From Cafeteria roenbergensis (Eukaryota > Sar > Bigyra > Bicosoecida > Cafeteriaceae), in the NCBI GenBank assembly GCA_008330645.1, contig VLTN01000038.1:62001-126000 (forward strand): a stretch of 64,000 nucleotides of DNA, given 5' to 3'. The notes beneath the pieces were generated by a model. That model was not told the origin of the DNA, did not search any database, and saw only the letters and a list, made by a program, of their open reading frames with translations. The stretch's first letter is position 1. The number at the start of each line of letters is the position of its first letter. This document shows, piece by piece, positions 20,001 to 29,045 of this stretch. Both the position numbers and the translations under genes were made by a program.

Positions 20001-21722
20001 CTCAGCCGCATCAGCGCGCCGCTCCAGAGCGGAGTTTCGAATCTCCGCACCGCCGTGGTCAGCTGGTGTCCCAGCTGTCACATCCGCGCCGACCTGAGAC
20101 CAGTCGCGACGTTGTGGCTCTGCCACTTCGCTGCCGTGGCCAGCCCCCCTGCCGCCGCGGTAAGCGCCGGCACCGTCCTCCACGTCGGTTCCCAGGAGCA
20201 GGTGCTCGCCAGCGCTCACCTCCTCGTCGTCGTCGTCGTCGTCGTCGTCTTCGAAGCCAGCACCGGCTGACGGGCCGCCCTCCGCGGCGGTTTCGCGGCC
20301 GGGGGTCGCTTGCTCGAGCTCGTCGGCTCTACGATCCTCCGCGGAGTCCGTGCCGACGTCGGCGTCGTCGTGGACGCCGTAACCGCCGCCTCCATCGGCA
20401 TCGGCATACTCCATGGCGGTTTCACCGGACACGAACGCACCGTGGTGATGGCCGAATGACCCCGACGACGCGTCCGACCCGTGCTTGCCATGCTGGTGCT
20501 GTTGGTGGTGCTGGTGGTGTTGGTGCTGGTGGTGGTGATGGCCCTGCTGCTGTTGGTGCTGGTGGTGGGCGTGGCTGGCGTGATCCCGCTGGAGGGGAGC
20601 CGCGCCAGCGCCCGTGCCGTCGTGGGCTTGCGATTGACCAAGGCTTGCGGGGAGTGGCCGGGGGGCAGTGCGCTGTCCAACGCGCGCTCTCCCGGTGGCT
20701 CTGCCACGCTCGACCGGGGGCGAGCTGCGGTTTTGGCTTGACACCGTGGGTCTGGCGTGGCCTGGCGAAACCGCACGAAGTCGTCTGCCTGCCGTCGAGG
20801 GCGGAGTGGAGGCGGAGCCCGGCTGACTGGCCTGTGATGGGGTCTGACGCCCTGACGATCGGGCCAAGGAGTCTCTGGAGAAGCGCCCGGCAAGCCGGGT
20901 TGGCGAAGTGGACCTCCCCGCTCTGCCGGCAGAGCCGAGGTGTCCCGAGGCGTGCGGACTGTGTCCGCTGCCGGGGCGGCGAGCTGCGGGCGACGATAGC
21001 GACGGCGACGGCGGAGACGGCGACGACGACGGCGACGCCGCAGGCGCCCGCTGGCCGGCTGGCGCTGGCGCTGGCGACCATCGATCGTCGCGCCCGCCGG
21101 TGCGCGCCTCAGCAAACCGGACTGAGCGGCGCCCATCCAGCGCGCCCGCGGCGGCACTGGAATGGGCGCCGCGGCTTGAAGGGCCGTCGCGGCGCGAGTG
21201 CGGCAGGTCGGCCGCGGCTGGCACGGCGTCGCTGCGGACCCCGTCGTGGCCAACTGCCCGCCCGGCGGACGCGCGAGCTGTGCGCCTCGTGGGCTCCGCC
21301 TCGGCCGGCCCTCGGTCTCTCGTCTGGTACCCGTGCCGGTCGCTGTAGGCCTGCAAGGGCGGGGAGTCCGATCCCGAGGCCGCGCTGCGGCGCGGCGGCG
21401 CGGGCGATGACGAATGCCGGCCGGCAGAGCGCAGGCTTGCGCGGGACTCGTCAAACGCCCGCTCCAGGGGCCCAACGACGGAGCTGCTCAGCTGGGAGAT
21501 GGACAGCGCAGGGGTGGCCGCCGTTGCCGGGGAGCGGGCGGAACGGCGGGCGGCCGCGCCCCCGGCAGCGGATCGTCGACCGTTGGCTGGTGGTGGTGGT
21601 GTTGCGGCGGCCACCGAGCTCTGGTCGAGCCAGTCAAGCGCAGCGTCCTCGACCGCGCGAGCAAACGACAGCGCGGTGGAGTCTTCGCCGCGGGGGGCGG
21701 TCCTGCCGCGGCGGGAGGCCAT
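17058..21722 (-). CDS. Large coiled-coil protein, probable cytoskeletal or centrosomal scaffold
   Basis: The frame is open from 22112, but the stretch before the ATG at 21722 reads like flanking sequence and the next codons (MASRRGRTAPRGED) look like a true N-terminus, so I chose 21722 (about 1,554 residues). The N-terminal third is disordered, with a His/Gln-rich tract (about 20480-20575) and an acidic Asp run (about 20220-20250). A long coiled coil of Ala/Glu/Arg heptads follows, broken by a Gly-rich linker, then more coiled coil (about 18,000-19,050). The C-terminal region is disordered. Short acidic Trp motifs occur near both ends (DWLDQ, DWLAE). No family is recognised. The gene is very dense in the words GCGGTTTCGC and GGCTCTGCC. 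Confidence 0.75.
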   Translation of the reverse strand: MASRRGRTAPRGEDSTALSFARAVEDAALDWLDQSSVAAATPPPPANGRRSAAGGAAARRSARSPATAATPALSISQLSSSVVGPLERAFDESRASLRSAGRHSSSPAPPRRSAASGSDSPPLQAYSDRHGYQTRDRGPAEAEPTRRTARASAGRAVGHDGVRSDAVPAAADLPHSRRDGPSSRGAHSSAAAGALDGRRSVRFAEARTGGRDDRWSPAPAPAGQRAPAASPSSSPSPPSPSLSSPAARRPGSGHSPHASGHLGSAGRAGRSTSPTRLAGRFSRDSLARSSGRQTPSQASQPGSASTPPSTAGRRLRAVSPGHARPTVSSQNRSSPPVERGRATGRARVGQRTAPRPLPASLGQSQAHDGTGAGAAPLQRDHASHAHHQHQQQQGHHHHQHQHHQHHQQHQHGKHGSDASSGSFGHHHGAFVSGETAMEYADADGGGGYGVHDDADVGTDSAEDRRADELEQATPGRETAAEGGPSAGAGFEDDDDDDDDEEVSAGEHLLLGTDVEDGAGAYRGGRGAGHGSEVAEPQRRDWSQVGADVTAGTPADHGGAEIRNSALERRADAAETEAVKLREMLSDSRRACDQLQTQMDRLSRLVARQATTLEERETAVSQAASRASRMSRALEEISAERDAAVSQVSSMRHELQEAEKAVSRALEGRRRAEADAAEARTRASEAERAVAQAVSRADAESARADAAALRRDEAESLAAAAKRATRAAKAASGETAARWEAAVSAVSSSLSAMRERARRELSVLGGGGRAGLRDRGGGGESDGIGGGGGSGGGSGGGDAFDFGGGAADAAEAEAEAEAAAAALVDAALQGWSAVAGGGSGDAGGAEGEGDGGVMGLGATSGSLAMTDFGRTSPHLGASSRFVDRTGLGQSQTRGRAALGAAGPPLPVPLRDVAVSAARFRGWLLAAGRVAVEATRQRDVLLDDVASSRRRAAEAEAELRETSARARAEVGSAELQSRRAVEAAELRRKEATLAAERETAAARAATARAASAEAEAARALRTAKEAEQRAVAAERRAAAAEREATSAVEAKRSVTHESERAARRVTALEAAAESAVADASQARETAAAAEREVGSLRAAVEQARHVARSERRGKLRAEAALQEAELRIRTSVEQAEASARAAVDAAESAKLSAEARADSLRRDCEAARHDASQARAAAQAAETARGHMAAECASLRRQAEDAWRDARARQRTAALLERELTQVRVAASMAAGARRAGRAGGGVSALPGVDADLTGDSVVGLLEAGSDAGRRGTGGFGGETPRRSQGQRAHDQHRAAAAAAAGASDRSHRDGIDGGGVSGGVSGGGSGGGGGGIGGDGGGGYPRAQRAAAPAAQQSRARAAARRLPAETATATATANATAAGGTGPASARLRQSPAEPPPPPSPPVGTRGRRPGQEGSAALPGSGLRSPLTPDASVRGRPDGLSGGTALHGVAAEPVDLSLGASLLELASRDDLDWLAEPGEVAEQSRGGRAQDQDRRAAQGRGVPARSAPAEPADALASARGRAGEAAAPAWAELDPSIASAREASRRRRMASGRI
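19862..19879. repeat. Perfect 18-bp palindrome made of two facing words
   Basis: GCGAAACCGCGGTTTCGC consists of the first word and its reverse complement sharing the central GC. It lies in the coding region of the coiled-coil gene. Confidence 0.95.
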
Positions 21723-22196
21723 GGCGGCGCGCGCACGGAGGCCGCGTGCGCTGCGACTGCTTCTGCAATCGGCCGGCGACGGATTTCGTCCAGCGGCCGG
21801 CAGAGCCATCGCTTGTGCTTGTGGGGCAGAGCACTCCCGGACCTCCAGTGACGCGTCGCGCGTCGCATGCCACGCACGGCAGCTCGCGGCGACGGCCCGC
21901 AAGCGCGCCGGCCGCCCCTGCCACACCCAGCCCTCGCGGCTGTTGCCGCGGCCCGTGGAGGCCGGCTTGAAGCCCAGCCTCGTTGCGACAGCGAACCGGC
22001 CGAAAGCGACTCGCGCCTCGGCCGCAAACGGCCTCGTGCTCGGCACGGTCATCGTCATTGTCGTCAGCAAGCTCGCGAAACACAGCACCAGTAGCAACAC
22101 CCGCGCAAGCACCAGCGTTTGCGCTCAGAAGTCCTCCTGCCAACGCGAAAACGGGCCGCCGCACACTCCGCCAGCTCAGCCTCCCCTTCGGAGCCG

Positions 22197-23195
22197 TCAC
22201 CCGTTCCCCGGGCCAGCCTGACCCCCGCTGCCCGCAAGCCGAAGTTTGCTCACACCGCCGATCGCCCGTGCAAACATCGCGAAACCGCCAGCCGGACGCC
22301 GCCGACCACCGCTGCTGCCGCTTGCGCCTCCGCCGCTGACTCCGGGCTCGCCTCCGCCCCGCGCCGCGACTGCAGGGTCAGTGGGCCGGCTGCGGGGTTC
22401 AGCTGACTGACCAAGCGCTGCTCTCACAGCCAGAGCAAACTTCCCCCCGGTTCTGCCGGCTGCAACCGCCGGCGCCGCTCCCAGCGCCCGCGAAGGGCCC
22501 TCGGATGACGTCGCCGACCCAGCAGGCGCCCCCGACGGGCCCTCCTCGGTGCCCCGTCCCACGAGGCGGGGCCCTGCCTGACCGCGCCCCCTCCTTGTCA
22601 GGTGCGCTGCTGGTGATTGGACCCTGATCGGGGCATGGCCCGGTTGCGATGGGTTTTCGCGAACCTCATCGGAAGCAGCACAATTTCCTCCCGCTTGCTT
22701 CGCCGATGCAGCCGCTTCACCGGCGTCTGCGGTTTCGCCATCGCGACGGCGCTTGGCTGCGCGCGAGGCGAAGGTGGTTCCGGAATCTCCGCTCACTGCG
22801 GCACTGTGCGGCTCTGCTGCGGCGGCTCCGGCAGCGGAAGCCACTGCTGGGGTCGCTGCCGGGGTCGCTGCTGGGGTCGCTGCCGGGGTCGCTGGCGCTT
22901 GGCGGCGGAACGACACCAGAGCCGGCGCACGGGGCGCTCCGGCGGCCGAGGCAGCGGCGGGCGTGGCGGCGACTGCCACGGACTCCGCAGGTGGCAACTG
23001 CGCGACGCGCCCGCCGGGAGGAGCGGCGGAATGATCCTCCGCCCGTGGCCGCTTCAGCGACAGCATCGGGGCACCCACCGCTGCCGGCGCCGCCGTCGTG
23101 GACGCCGCTGCTGCTGCCGTCGTCGTGGACGCCGGTCGGGCCATTCGGCGCGCGTTGAAGCCCTCCGCCGCATCCACAGTGCGCGCGAGGGTCAT
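22197..23195 (-). CDS. Hypothetical basic low-complexity protein with nuclear-localisation-like motifs
   Basis: 332 residues from the ATG at 23195; an in-frame ATG at 23414 would add 73 residues that look non-conserved. Visible are two basic clusters (KRPRAED, AAKRRRDGE), a four-fold ATPA repeat from a 12-bp minisatellite, and a Gly-rich C-terminus containing GGFAMFARAIGGVSKLRL. The presence of the coding-region words (22278, 22727) and two plausible NLS clusters support a real gene. The family is unknown. It is transcribed in the same direction as its neighbours. Confidence 0.5.
   Translation of the reverse strand: MTLARTVDAAEGFNARRMARPASTTTAAAAASTTAAPAAVGAPMLSLKRPRAEDHSAAPPGGRVAQLPPAESVAVAATPAAASAAGAPRAPALVSFRRQAPATPAATPAATPAATPAVASAAGAAAAEPHSAAVSGDSGTTFASRAAKRRRDGETADAGEAAASAKQAGGNCAASDEVRENPSQPGHAPIRVQSPAAHLTRRGRGQAGPRLVGRGTEEGPSGAPAGSATSSEGPSRALGAAPAVAAGRTGGKFALAVRAALGQSAEPRSRPTDPAVAARGGGEPGVSGGGASGSSGGRRRPAGGFAMFARAIGGVSKLRLAGSGGQAGPGNG
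22846..22895 (-). repeat. 12-bp minisatellite (ATPA codons)
   Basis: Four copies of GGGGTCGCTGCC or GGGGTCGCTGCT, in frame in the 22.2-23.2 kb gene. Confidence 0.9.
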
Positions 23196-23906
23196 GGCGG
23201 CGGCGAAGCGTGGCCGAGCCTGCGCTGCACTCTGCTGCATGTGACGCCGGTCCTGCGAGGCACCAGGGCTCCAGCAGGCGCAGCGGTGCTGGCAGGAAAA
23301 CGGCGCAGCACGACGCCTCGACCAGCGCAAGCTCGCAACGGCGAGGCCCCAGGCGAGGCAAACAGCAAGCAAGACCCAATAATAGTGATCCCGCGAAATG
23401 GGGTCGCCTGCCAAGGCCGCGGCTGGCGCGCGGGCGATGGTGGCGGGGGCGCGGCGGGCCTATGGCGGGAGGGAGGAGTCCAGGCTCAACTGATCGGTGG
23501 CCTGTCCAGGGAAGGGCTCACCGCGCGCCGCGCTGCTTTCGCGTATATAGCAGACGCGAGGGCCTCGATCGTGTCGGCCATAGCCTCGGGAATGAGGCGA
23601 GTGTGCGCAGCAGCTCAATTTCGTTGGTGCAGGCAGGCAGTTTCGAATATTCGCCATCGCCGAATATCGGGTGCTTGAGGCCGAGGGTTTGTGTGGCAGC
23701 ACCCGACGGCTCGCGTTCCCGGGCTGTGTGGCAATCGACTGCGTTTCGGGTCGCCCAATGGTGGCACAACAACGTCCAATCGTTCTCCGGTCAAATCCGG
23801 GTCAACAACAAGTGTCCAAGATTTTCAGTGGGGGGGGGTTTGGTGGGTGGGCGAGGCCTTCGGCGCCGTCCAATGGAACGCGCTGCAGAAGGCAGTCACT
23901 GGGCGG
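23196..23906. other. Intergenic, possible promoter of the 22.2 kb gene
   Basis: About 700 bases. A TATATA at 23544-23549 and several AT-rich patches stand out in this GC-rich window. A frame at 23518-23772 (minus) contains KHPIFGDGEY, which recalls the GHPIxGDxxY of RluA pseudouridine synthases, but nothing else of that family is present. A run of nine G lies near 23829. Confidence 0.4.
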
Positions 23907-26900
23907 TCATGAGTCCGCGTTGCGATGCGCCAGGTCTTTGACGGCGGAAAGAATGGCCGCAGTCTGGCGGCGCATCGCATCGAGCTCTGCCAAGACCGAC
24001 ATCTGCTGCTCTGCTGATGCCACTTCGGCTGCTCCCATGCGTCGCTCCAGGTACACAAGGTGCCTCGCCAGGTCGACCGAGCTGGCAGAGCCAGTCATCG
24101 CACCATCACCAGCCGGAGTCACTCGATCAGCCGCAAGCGGCACGTGTGCGTGGGGCCACATGTGCCGCACGGGAACGACGCGCGCCGGCGGCGGGGGGGC
24201 CTGGGGGGCCTGTTGCTGGCGGCGATGTTGGTCCTCGTCCTCGGCAGGGGCCTCGGGGCAGACTGAGGCCCCTGCTGGGTCCGCAGCCTGGTGGTGGTGC
24301 CGGTTGTGGTGGTGCCGGTGGTGGTCGGGGCGAGGGCTGCGGCCGCGCTCGACCGAGCAAGCGGCCTCCTCCGCCGTGGTGGCGAGCCGTCGGGCTGCCG
24401 ACTCCGCCTCCGCCTCCGCCTCCGCATCCGCATCCGCATCCGCATCCGCATCCGCATCCGCATCCGCATCCGCGTCAGCACCGGCTTCGGCTTCCGCGTT
24501 GCACCGCTCAGGCGACGCCGTAGAGGCGTCATGTGTCCGTTGGGGGGAGCCTTCCCGGGAGTGGCGGTCATCGTCGGTGCCCTCCTGCACGGCTGAGAGG
24601 CCCGTGCCGGCATGTGTCCGGTGCAGAGCCGCTTCGACGTCGCCGGCGTCAATCACCTCGGCGTCGCCGGTGGTGTCGGCGCTGTCAGCGCTGCCGCTGC
24701 CAGTGACTCCGCCTCGGCAGTGGCCGCGTCCCCGGTGGATCCTTCCAGCGGAGCGGCGATCAGAGCTTGCCGACGTCCCCTTGGCGGCGGTTGCTGTTGC
24801 CGCCGCAGCGTCAGTTGCGGCCTCGGCGCCAGCAGCAGCCCCGTCGGACCCGCTGACCGCCGTTGAAAACGTCGCCGATACAACATCCGTTTCTGGTGCA
24901 GCAGTCACCGCCCCATCGTGGTCGGTTCCGAAGCCGGTCACCGGCTGGTCAAGCGAGTCAAGTGTGGCAGCGCGAGCCGCGCTGCCCGCGACCGCTGCAG
25001 TTGCAGTCGCTTGTCCGCTGATTGTGGCCCGACGGGGAGGAAGGTGTCTCTGGCGAAACCGCTCGTCCCGCCAGAAGTGGGTTTGCGCCTCGCGGTGGGC
25101 TCGTGACTCGGCGGCAACGCCCAGCGCAGCAGTCGTGGCCCCGTCTTCCGACCCGGCGAAACCGCGGACAAATGGTTGCGCCGGCAGGGAATAGCTCTGC
25201 CGGGCGACGGCGCCAACGCTGGAAGGCCGTTGGAGTCTGTCTCTGCTGCGCCGGCGGATGTTTCCCCCACCACCGGCTCTTCGTTCCGCCGATCCGCGCG
25301 CCTCGCGGTTGCTTGTGCCGGAGTCAGACCCGTCCCCGCGCCGACCACTCTCCTCGCTGCGACCACGGCGCCGACCACCCACCGCGCCGCTGCCGCCGCC
25401 GCCGCCGCCGCGACGGTGCTCATGCCTGCCGCCGTGCCTTCCCGCGAAACCGCGCCGACGTCCATCACGGCCATCGCCGTGTCGGTCCGCGCGGTCGTCG
25501 GGCTCGTCGGTGTCGTACGCGGCGCCGGCGCCGTCCCGCTGGCTCCGGAGGCGGCGTGTTGCGGCTCTGCCTCCCTCGTCCAGCTCGGCGCTCTCCACGT
25601 CGTCGTCGTAGACGCCGTGGTGGCGGCGTCCCCTCGAATGGTGGTCATGGTGGTGGTGGTGGTCGTAGTGGTGGTGCCTGTGGCTGTGGTCCGGCGAATA
25701 GAACGACCGACCACGGCCGTCGAGCTGCTGCCCAGTGGGCCCGAAACCAGAACGCGCAGACAAGAAATGATGGCTGTGTGACGATCCAATGATTCCCCCG
25801 TGATGGGCGTGATGACCGCCAAGCATGAGGGCCCCTCTAGGCGTTGACGTCAGGAGGGGCCCTGTGCGGGGCATCTCTCCCATGGCTTGCGCTGCCACCT
25901 TTGCTCTGTTGAGTCGCTGTTCGAGAGTCAGACGCCGGTTTTCGGGCTGGGGTCCGTGGAAGGATTCCTTGAAGAGCTCTGCCGAAGAGGTAGAGCCACC
26001 TGTGAAGAATGCCAAGCCTCGGCGCATGGACCCTCCGGGGTGCAGCGCCAGCGACGCGCCGGCACCAGAAGCAGCAGCGCCTGCAGCGCCAGCGCCAGCG
26101 CCACCGCCAGAAGCAGCGGCTCCAGAGGTGGGAGGGGCTCCCGGCGCCGAGACAGGGTGGGCGTGGGTCACTCCGGGCGCCGCGGCAGCGGTGTTGGCGC
26201 CGGCTGTGGCGCCCGTTGTGCTGGCTACAGTGGTCATCGACAGGCGGGGGCTGTGTGCGGCGCGGCGGACACCGCCGTCCCCGGCCACGCCGCGGCTGCG
26301 GACGCTGCCGCCACCCGCACCGGCACCCATCCCCGCTGTGACAGCGTCAGTGTCAGTGTCAGCGCCAGCGCCAGCGCCAGCGCCAGCGTCAGAAACGGCC
26401 GGCGCCGGCTGAGACGTCGCCGCCGTCGCTGGGGCTGCCTTCCCGCTGGGCTGGGGCCTGGACGGGTCCGTCAGGGCTCCAGCCGACGTCGTCGTGGATA
26501 CGGTGGCTTCGGTCGCGCCGCGGGGCCCTCCGGCGGCCCCAGTCACCACGGCATCACGTGCTGATGACCCGCGAGCTGTTTCGGCAGGGAAGCGGAACAC
26601 GCGACCATCACTCCCCGGGGGGGACCGGGGGGCCTGTCCGGGGGCCTCTTTGCCGTCGGCGTCGGATGCACGAGGGCCCGACGCAGCTGCGCGCAGCTGG
26701 CCCATGGTGGGCGAAACCGCTCGCTTTTGATCCAAGTCAGGCGGCGCGGTTTCGCGATGATTCGCCCCGAATCCGGGACTGCTGCCCGTGCCCGTGGTGG
26801 TGGCAGTGGTCGTGGTCGCCGTGGCGGTGTGGCGCCGCCTGTGGCCGGTGCCAGCCGCGGGCCCAGCGAGGGGCAGCTGGCGGTGCCGGCTGCCAGACAT

Positions 26901-29045
26901 GCCGCTGGCAGAGCCCAGCTCCGAGGACGGGGAGCCCAGGCCGCCACCACCGCCACCGCCACCGCCACTACCGCCACCACCCCACGAAACCGCGGCAGAG
27001 CCATCGAAGAGGCCAGCGTCGGCGGTGGCGGCAGCGCGAGCGGCCCTGGCGGCCGGGTCGCGCGTCGGCACCAGTCGCCCAGCGATGTTGCGGTGGAAGC
27101 TCTGCGCTCTGCGGCTCGCGTCCAGCGGGTGCGGCGTCGGGGAGAGGGGCTCGAAGCTGCCGCTCTCGCACTGGTCGGATATGGCAGAGCCCAGCCCAAT
27201 GCCGTACATTTGCATCTGCTCGAGGAACTGCGGCTCCACGATGTCCCGGCCCATGCGCTCGCGAAACCGCGTGAGTCGGGCAAGTGCTCGGCGCTTGAGG
27301 CGCACGGCGAACTCGGGGTACTGCCCGAGAATGGAGAGGAGATCTTCGCGCCGGAGCAAATATAGCTCGCAGTCCGTGACGGACTGCACAGATAGCAGGC
27401 GGAGGCTGCTGAATAGGCAGTCGATGAGGCCGAAGTACGACCCGGCGCCGAGGGAGGCGATGCGCTCGCCGGACTGGAGCACGTTTGCGCGGCCGCTGGT
27501 GAGGAATGACATGCTGGTGGCGTAGGTGCCCTCCACTGTGACGTAGTCGCCCCTGGAGGACACCTGGCGGGTGATGCGCTCCAGCACGGCGGCCTGCACC
27601 TCCGCGCGCTCGGACTGCAGGAGGGGGATGAGGTGGAGCTGCCGGCGGTTTGTGAAGAGCACCACCTCCATGCGAAGCGGCGCGGAGAGCATGTCGAGCA
27701 CCTGGCGCGTGGAGGCGGCGTTGGCGCGGGCCTGCTCGCCGCGCGCCACGCTCTCGAGGTGCGAAGAGACTCGGCGCTTGAGCGAGCGCGGCAGCTTCGC
27801 CGTTCGCATGAAGCTGTCGAGCAGCAGCAGCTTTTGCCGGATTTCGTGGTTTGTGCGGTCCAGGCTCATCATGACCGTGTTCACGGAGGAAACGACGATG
27901 CCAGCCCACGCGAGGCCAAGGAGCATGACGGCCATGGTGTAGATGCGCTCCAAGTCGTTGGCCGGGACGATCTCGCCAAAGCCCGTGCTGGTCAGAGTGA
28001 CGATTGCAAAGTAGACGCTCACCGCGTACCGCGTGCCCAGGCTGACGGACGGGTCGAGGAGTCCCTCGGTTTCCACCCACGACGGCCACCCCGAGTCGTT
28101 GGACTCGGCGCCGATGAACCACCAGATGGAGCCGGAGAAGTGAAGCAGCACAAACGCCCAAAACGTGATCATGAACACGCGCGCAATGGCCGGGTGCATG
28201 TCTGCGGAGCGCTCCACGCGGCGCAGGTGGCCCTGGAGGTGCACGAGCCGAAGCGCGCGGAGGAGCCGGAGGAGCCGGAGGAGCCGCAGGGAGCGGGGCA
28301 GGCGAGCGAGCTTGGAGAGCTCGTTGACGGAGCTTGCCGAGTCGCCTGTGATGAATGCGTCGATTGGCACCGAGGCGATGAGGTCGACGATGAACCAGCC
28401 GAAGATGTAGCGGCGCGCGATGAGCCAGGGGTTGACGACCAGGTTGTCCGTCGAGGGGTCGCGGTACGCGCTGCAAAAGTTCACGACGATGTCCACCCAG
28501 AAGCAGGCCGTCACGAACCACTCGACCGTGTCCATCCAGGGGTCCACCACGGGCTGGAAGAAGATGCGAATGGGAGTCACCACCGCGATGTACAGCAGCG
28601 GGATGATCATGGCGGGCTGCCAGAAGCGGCGGAAGGGGTGGTGCGGCAGCAGGACCCAGAACGGCTTTTCGCCGACGATGCGCGTCATCTCGAGGCGCTG
28701 GTACCACAGCTCCTCCTGGTCCGCGTCCACCGCCATGCCCCCGTAGTCCCGGTACTCCCGCACCACGCGGTTGAAGGCCACCACGGCACGCACGACTGCG
28801 CGCACGCGGCGCCAGCGGGACCGCGGGGGGAGCACCAGGTCCGAGTACTGCCGCGGGGCGCGGTCAGCGGGCCTGCTCATCGGGCTGCCGTCTGCATCGA
28901 GGCTCGACCCGGAGCCCTTGCGCTCGCGACCGCGCCCGGCCGCGTTGCCGGGCGCTGGGTCGCGGCTCGGGCTCCCGTCGGGCCCCGAGGCGGCGGACTT
29001 GTCCGAGTCCACGCGGATCTCGGTCAGCTCGATGGCTGCGGGCAT
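23907..29045 (-). CDS. Voltage-gated K+-type channel with cyclic-nucleotide-binding fold (CNG/EAG/HCN superfamily)
   Basis: 1,712 residues from the ATG at 29045. Six transmembrane segments are seen: S1 about 141-163, S2 175-193, S3 212-232, S4 251-270 with Arg at every third position (251, 254, 257, 260, 263, 266), S5 288-311, S6 368-393. The pore loop has the filter TSTGFGE (352-358), typical of K+-selective or weakly selective members. A C-linker (about 400-500) and a CNB fold (about 500-575) follow. In the phosphate-binding cassette the usual FGE reads FGL and the usual Arg-Ala/Thr is not obvious, so nucleotide binding is doubtful, as in EAG channels. The remaining 1,100 residues are disordered, with His-rich, RG-rich and Asp/Glu-Ala repeats, ending in a short coiled coil that could drive tetramer assembly. 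No intron is seen. Confidence 0.93.
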   Translation of the reverse strand: MPAAIELTEIRVDSDKSAASGPDGSPSRDPAPGNAAGRGRERKGSGSSLDADGSPMSRPADRAPRQYSDLVLPPRSRWRRVRAVVRAVVAFNRVVREYRDYGGMAVDADQEELWYQRLEMTRIVGEKPFWVLLPHHPFRRFWQPAMIIPLLYIAVVTPIRIFFQPVVDPWMDTVEWFVTACFWVDIVVNFCSAYRDPSTDNLVVNPWLIARRYIFGWFIVDLIASVPIDAFITGDSASSVNELSKLARLPRSLRLLRLLRLLRALRLVHLQGHLRRVERSADMHPAIARVFMITFWAFVLLHFSGSIWWFIGAESNDSGWPSWVETEGLLDPSVSLGTRYAVSVYFAIVTLTSTGFGEIVPANDLERIYTMAVMLLGLAWAGIVVSSVNTVMMSLDRTNHEIRQKLLLLDSFMRTAKLPRSLKRRVSSHLESVARGEQARANAASTRQVLDMLSAPLRMEVVLFTNRRQLHLIPLLQSERAEVQAAVLERITRQVSSRGDYVTVEGTYATSMSFLTSGRANVLQSGERIASLGAGSYFGLIDCLFSSLRLLSVQSVTDCELYLLRREDLLSILGQYPEFAVRLKRRALARLTRFRERMGRDIVEPQFLEQMQMYGIGLGSAISDQCESGSFEPLSPTPHPLDASRRAQSFHRNIAGRLVPTRDPAARAARAAATADAGLFDGSAAVSWGGGGSGGGGGGGGGLGSPSSELGSASGMSGSRHRQLPLAGPAAGTGHRRRHTATATTTTATTTGTGSSPGFGANHRETAPPDLDQKRAVSPTMGQLRAAASGPRASDADGKEAPGQAPRSPPGSDGRVFRFPAETARGSSARDAVVTGAAGGPRGATEATVSTTTSAGALTDPSRPQPSGKAAPATAATSQPAPAVSDAGAGAGAGADTDTDAVTAGMGAGAGGGSVRSRGVAGDGGVRRAAHSPRLSMTTVASTTGATAGANTAAAAPGVTHAHPVSAPGAPPTSGAAASGGGAGAGAAGAAASGAGASLALHPGGSMRRGLAFFTGGSTSSAELFKESFHGPQPENRRLTLEQRLNRAKVAAQAMGEMPRTGPLLTSTPRGALMLGGHHAHHGGIIGSSHSHHFLSARSGFGPTGQQLDGRGRSFYSPDHSHRHHHYDHHHHHDHHSRGRRHHGVYDDDVESAELDEGGRAATRRLRSQRDGAGAAYDTDEPDDRADRHGDGRDGRRRGFAGRHGGRHEHRRGGGGGGSGAVGGRRRGRSEESGRRGDGSDSGTSNREARGSAERRAGGGGNIRRRSRDRLQRPSSVGAVARQSYSLPAQPFVRGFAGSEDGATTAALGVAAESRAHREAQTHFWRDERFRQRHLPPRRATISGQATATAAVAGSAARAATLDSLDQPVTGFGTDHDGAVTAAPETDVVSATFSTAVSGSDGAAAGAEAATDAAAATATAAKGTSASSDRRSAGRIHRGRGHCRGGVTGSGSADSADTTGDAEVIDAGDVEAALHRTHAGTGLSAVQEGTDDDRHSREGSPQRTHDASTASPERCNAEAEAGADADADADADADADADADAEAEAEAESAARRLATTAEEAACSVERGRSPRPDHHRHHHNRHHHQAADPAGASVCPEAPAEDEDQHRRQQQAPQAPPPPARVVPVRHMWPHAHVPLAADRVTPAGDGAMTGSASSVDLARHLVYLERRMGAAEVASAEQQMSVLAELDAMRRQTAAILSAVKDLAHRNADS
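24403..24475 (-). repeat. 6-bp tandem repeat (Asp-Ala/Glu-Ala codons)
   Basis: CGCATC repeats about eight times next to CGCCTC repeats. They encode alternating Asp-Ala and Glu-Ala in the channel's C-terminal tail. Confidence 0.92.

Noticed and set aside
20480-20575. GTG/CTG-rich run as a microsatellite of interest
   Set aside because: Irregular His/Gln codon run in a disordered coding tract, not a uniform repeat.
23518-23772. Possible RluA pseudouridine synthase remnant (KHPIFGDGEY)
   Set aside because: Only one short motif; no catalytic Asp motif or other family segments in any frame nearby.
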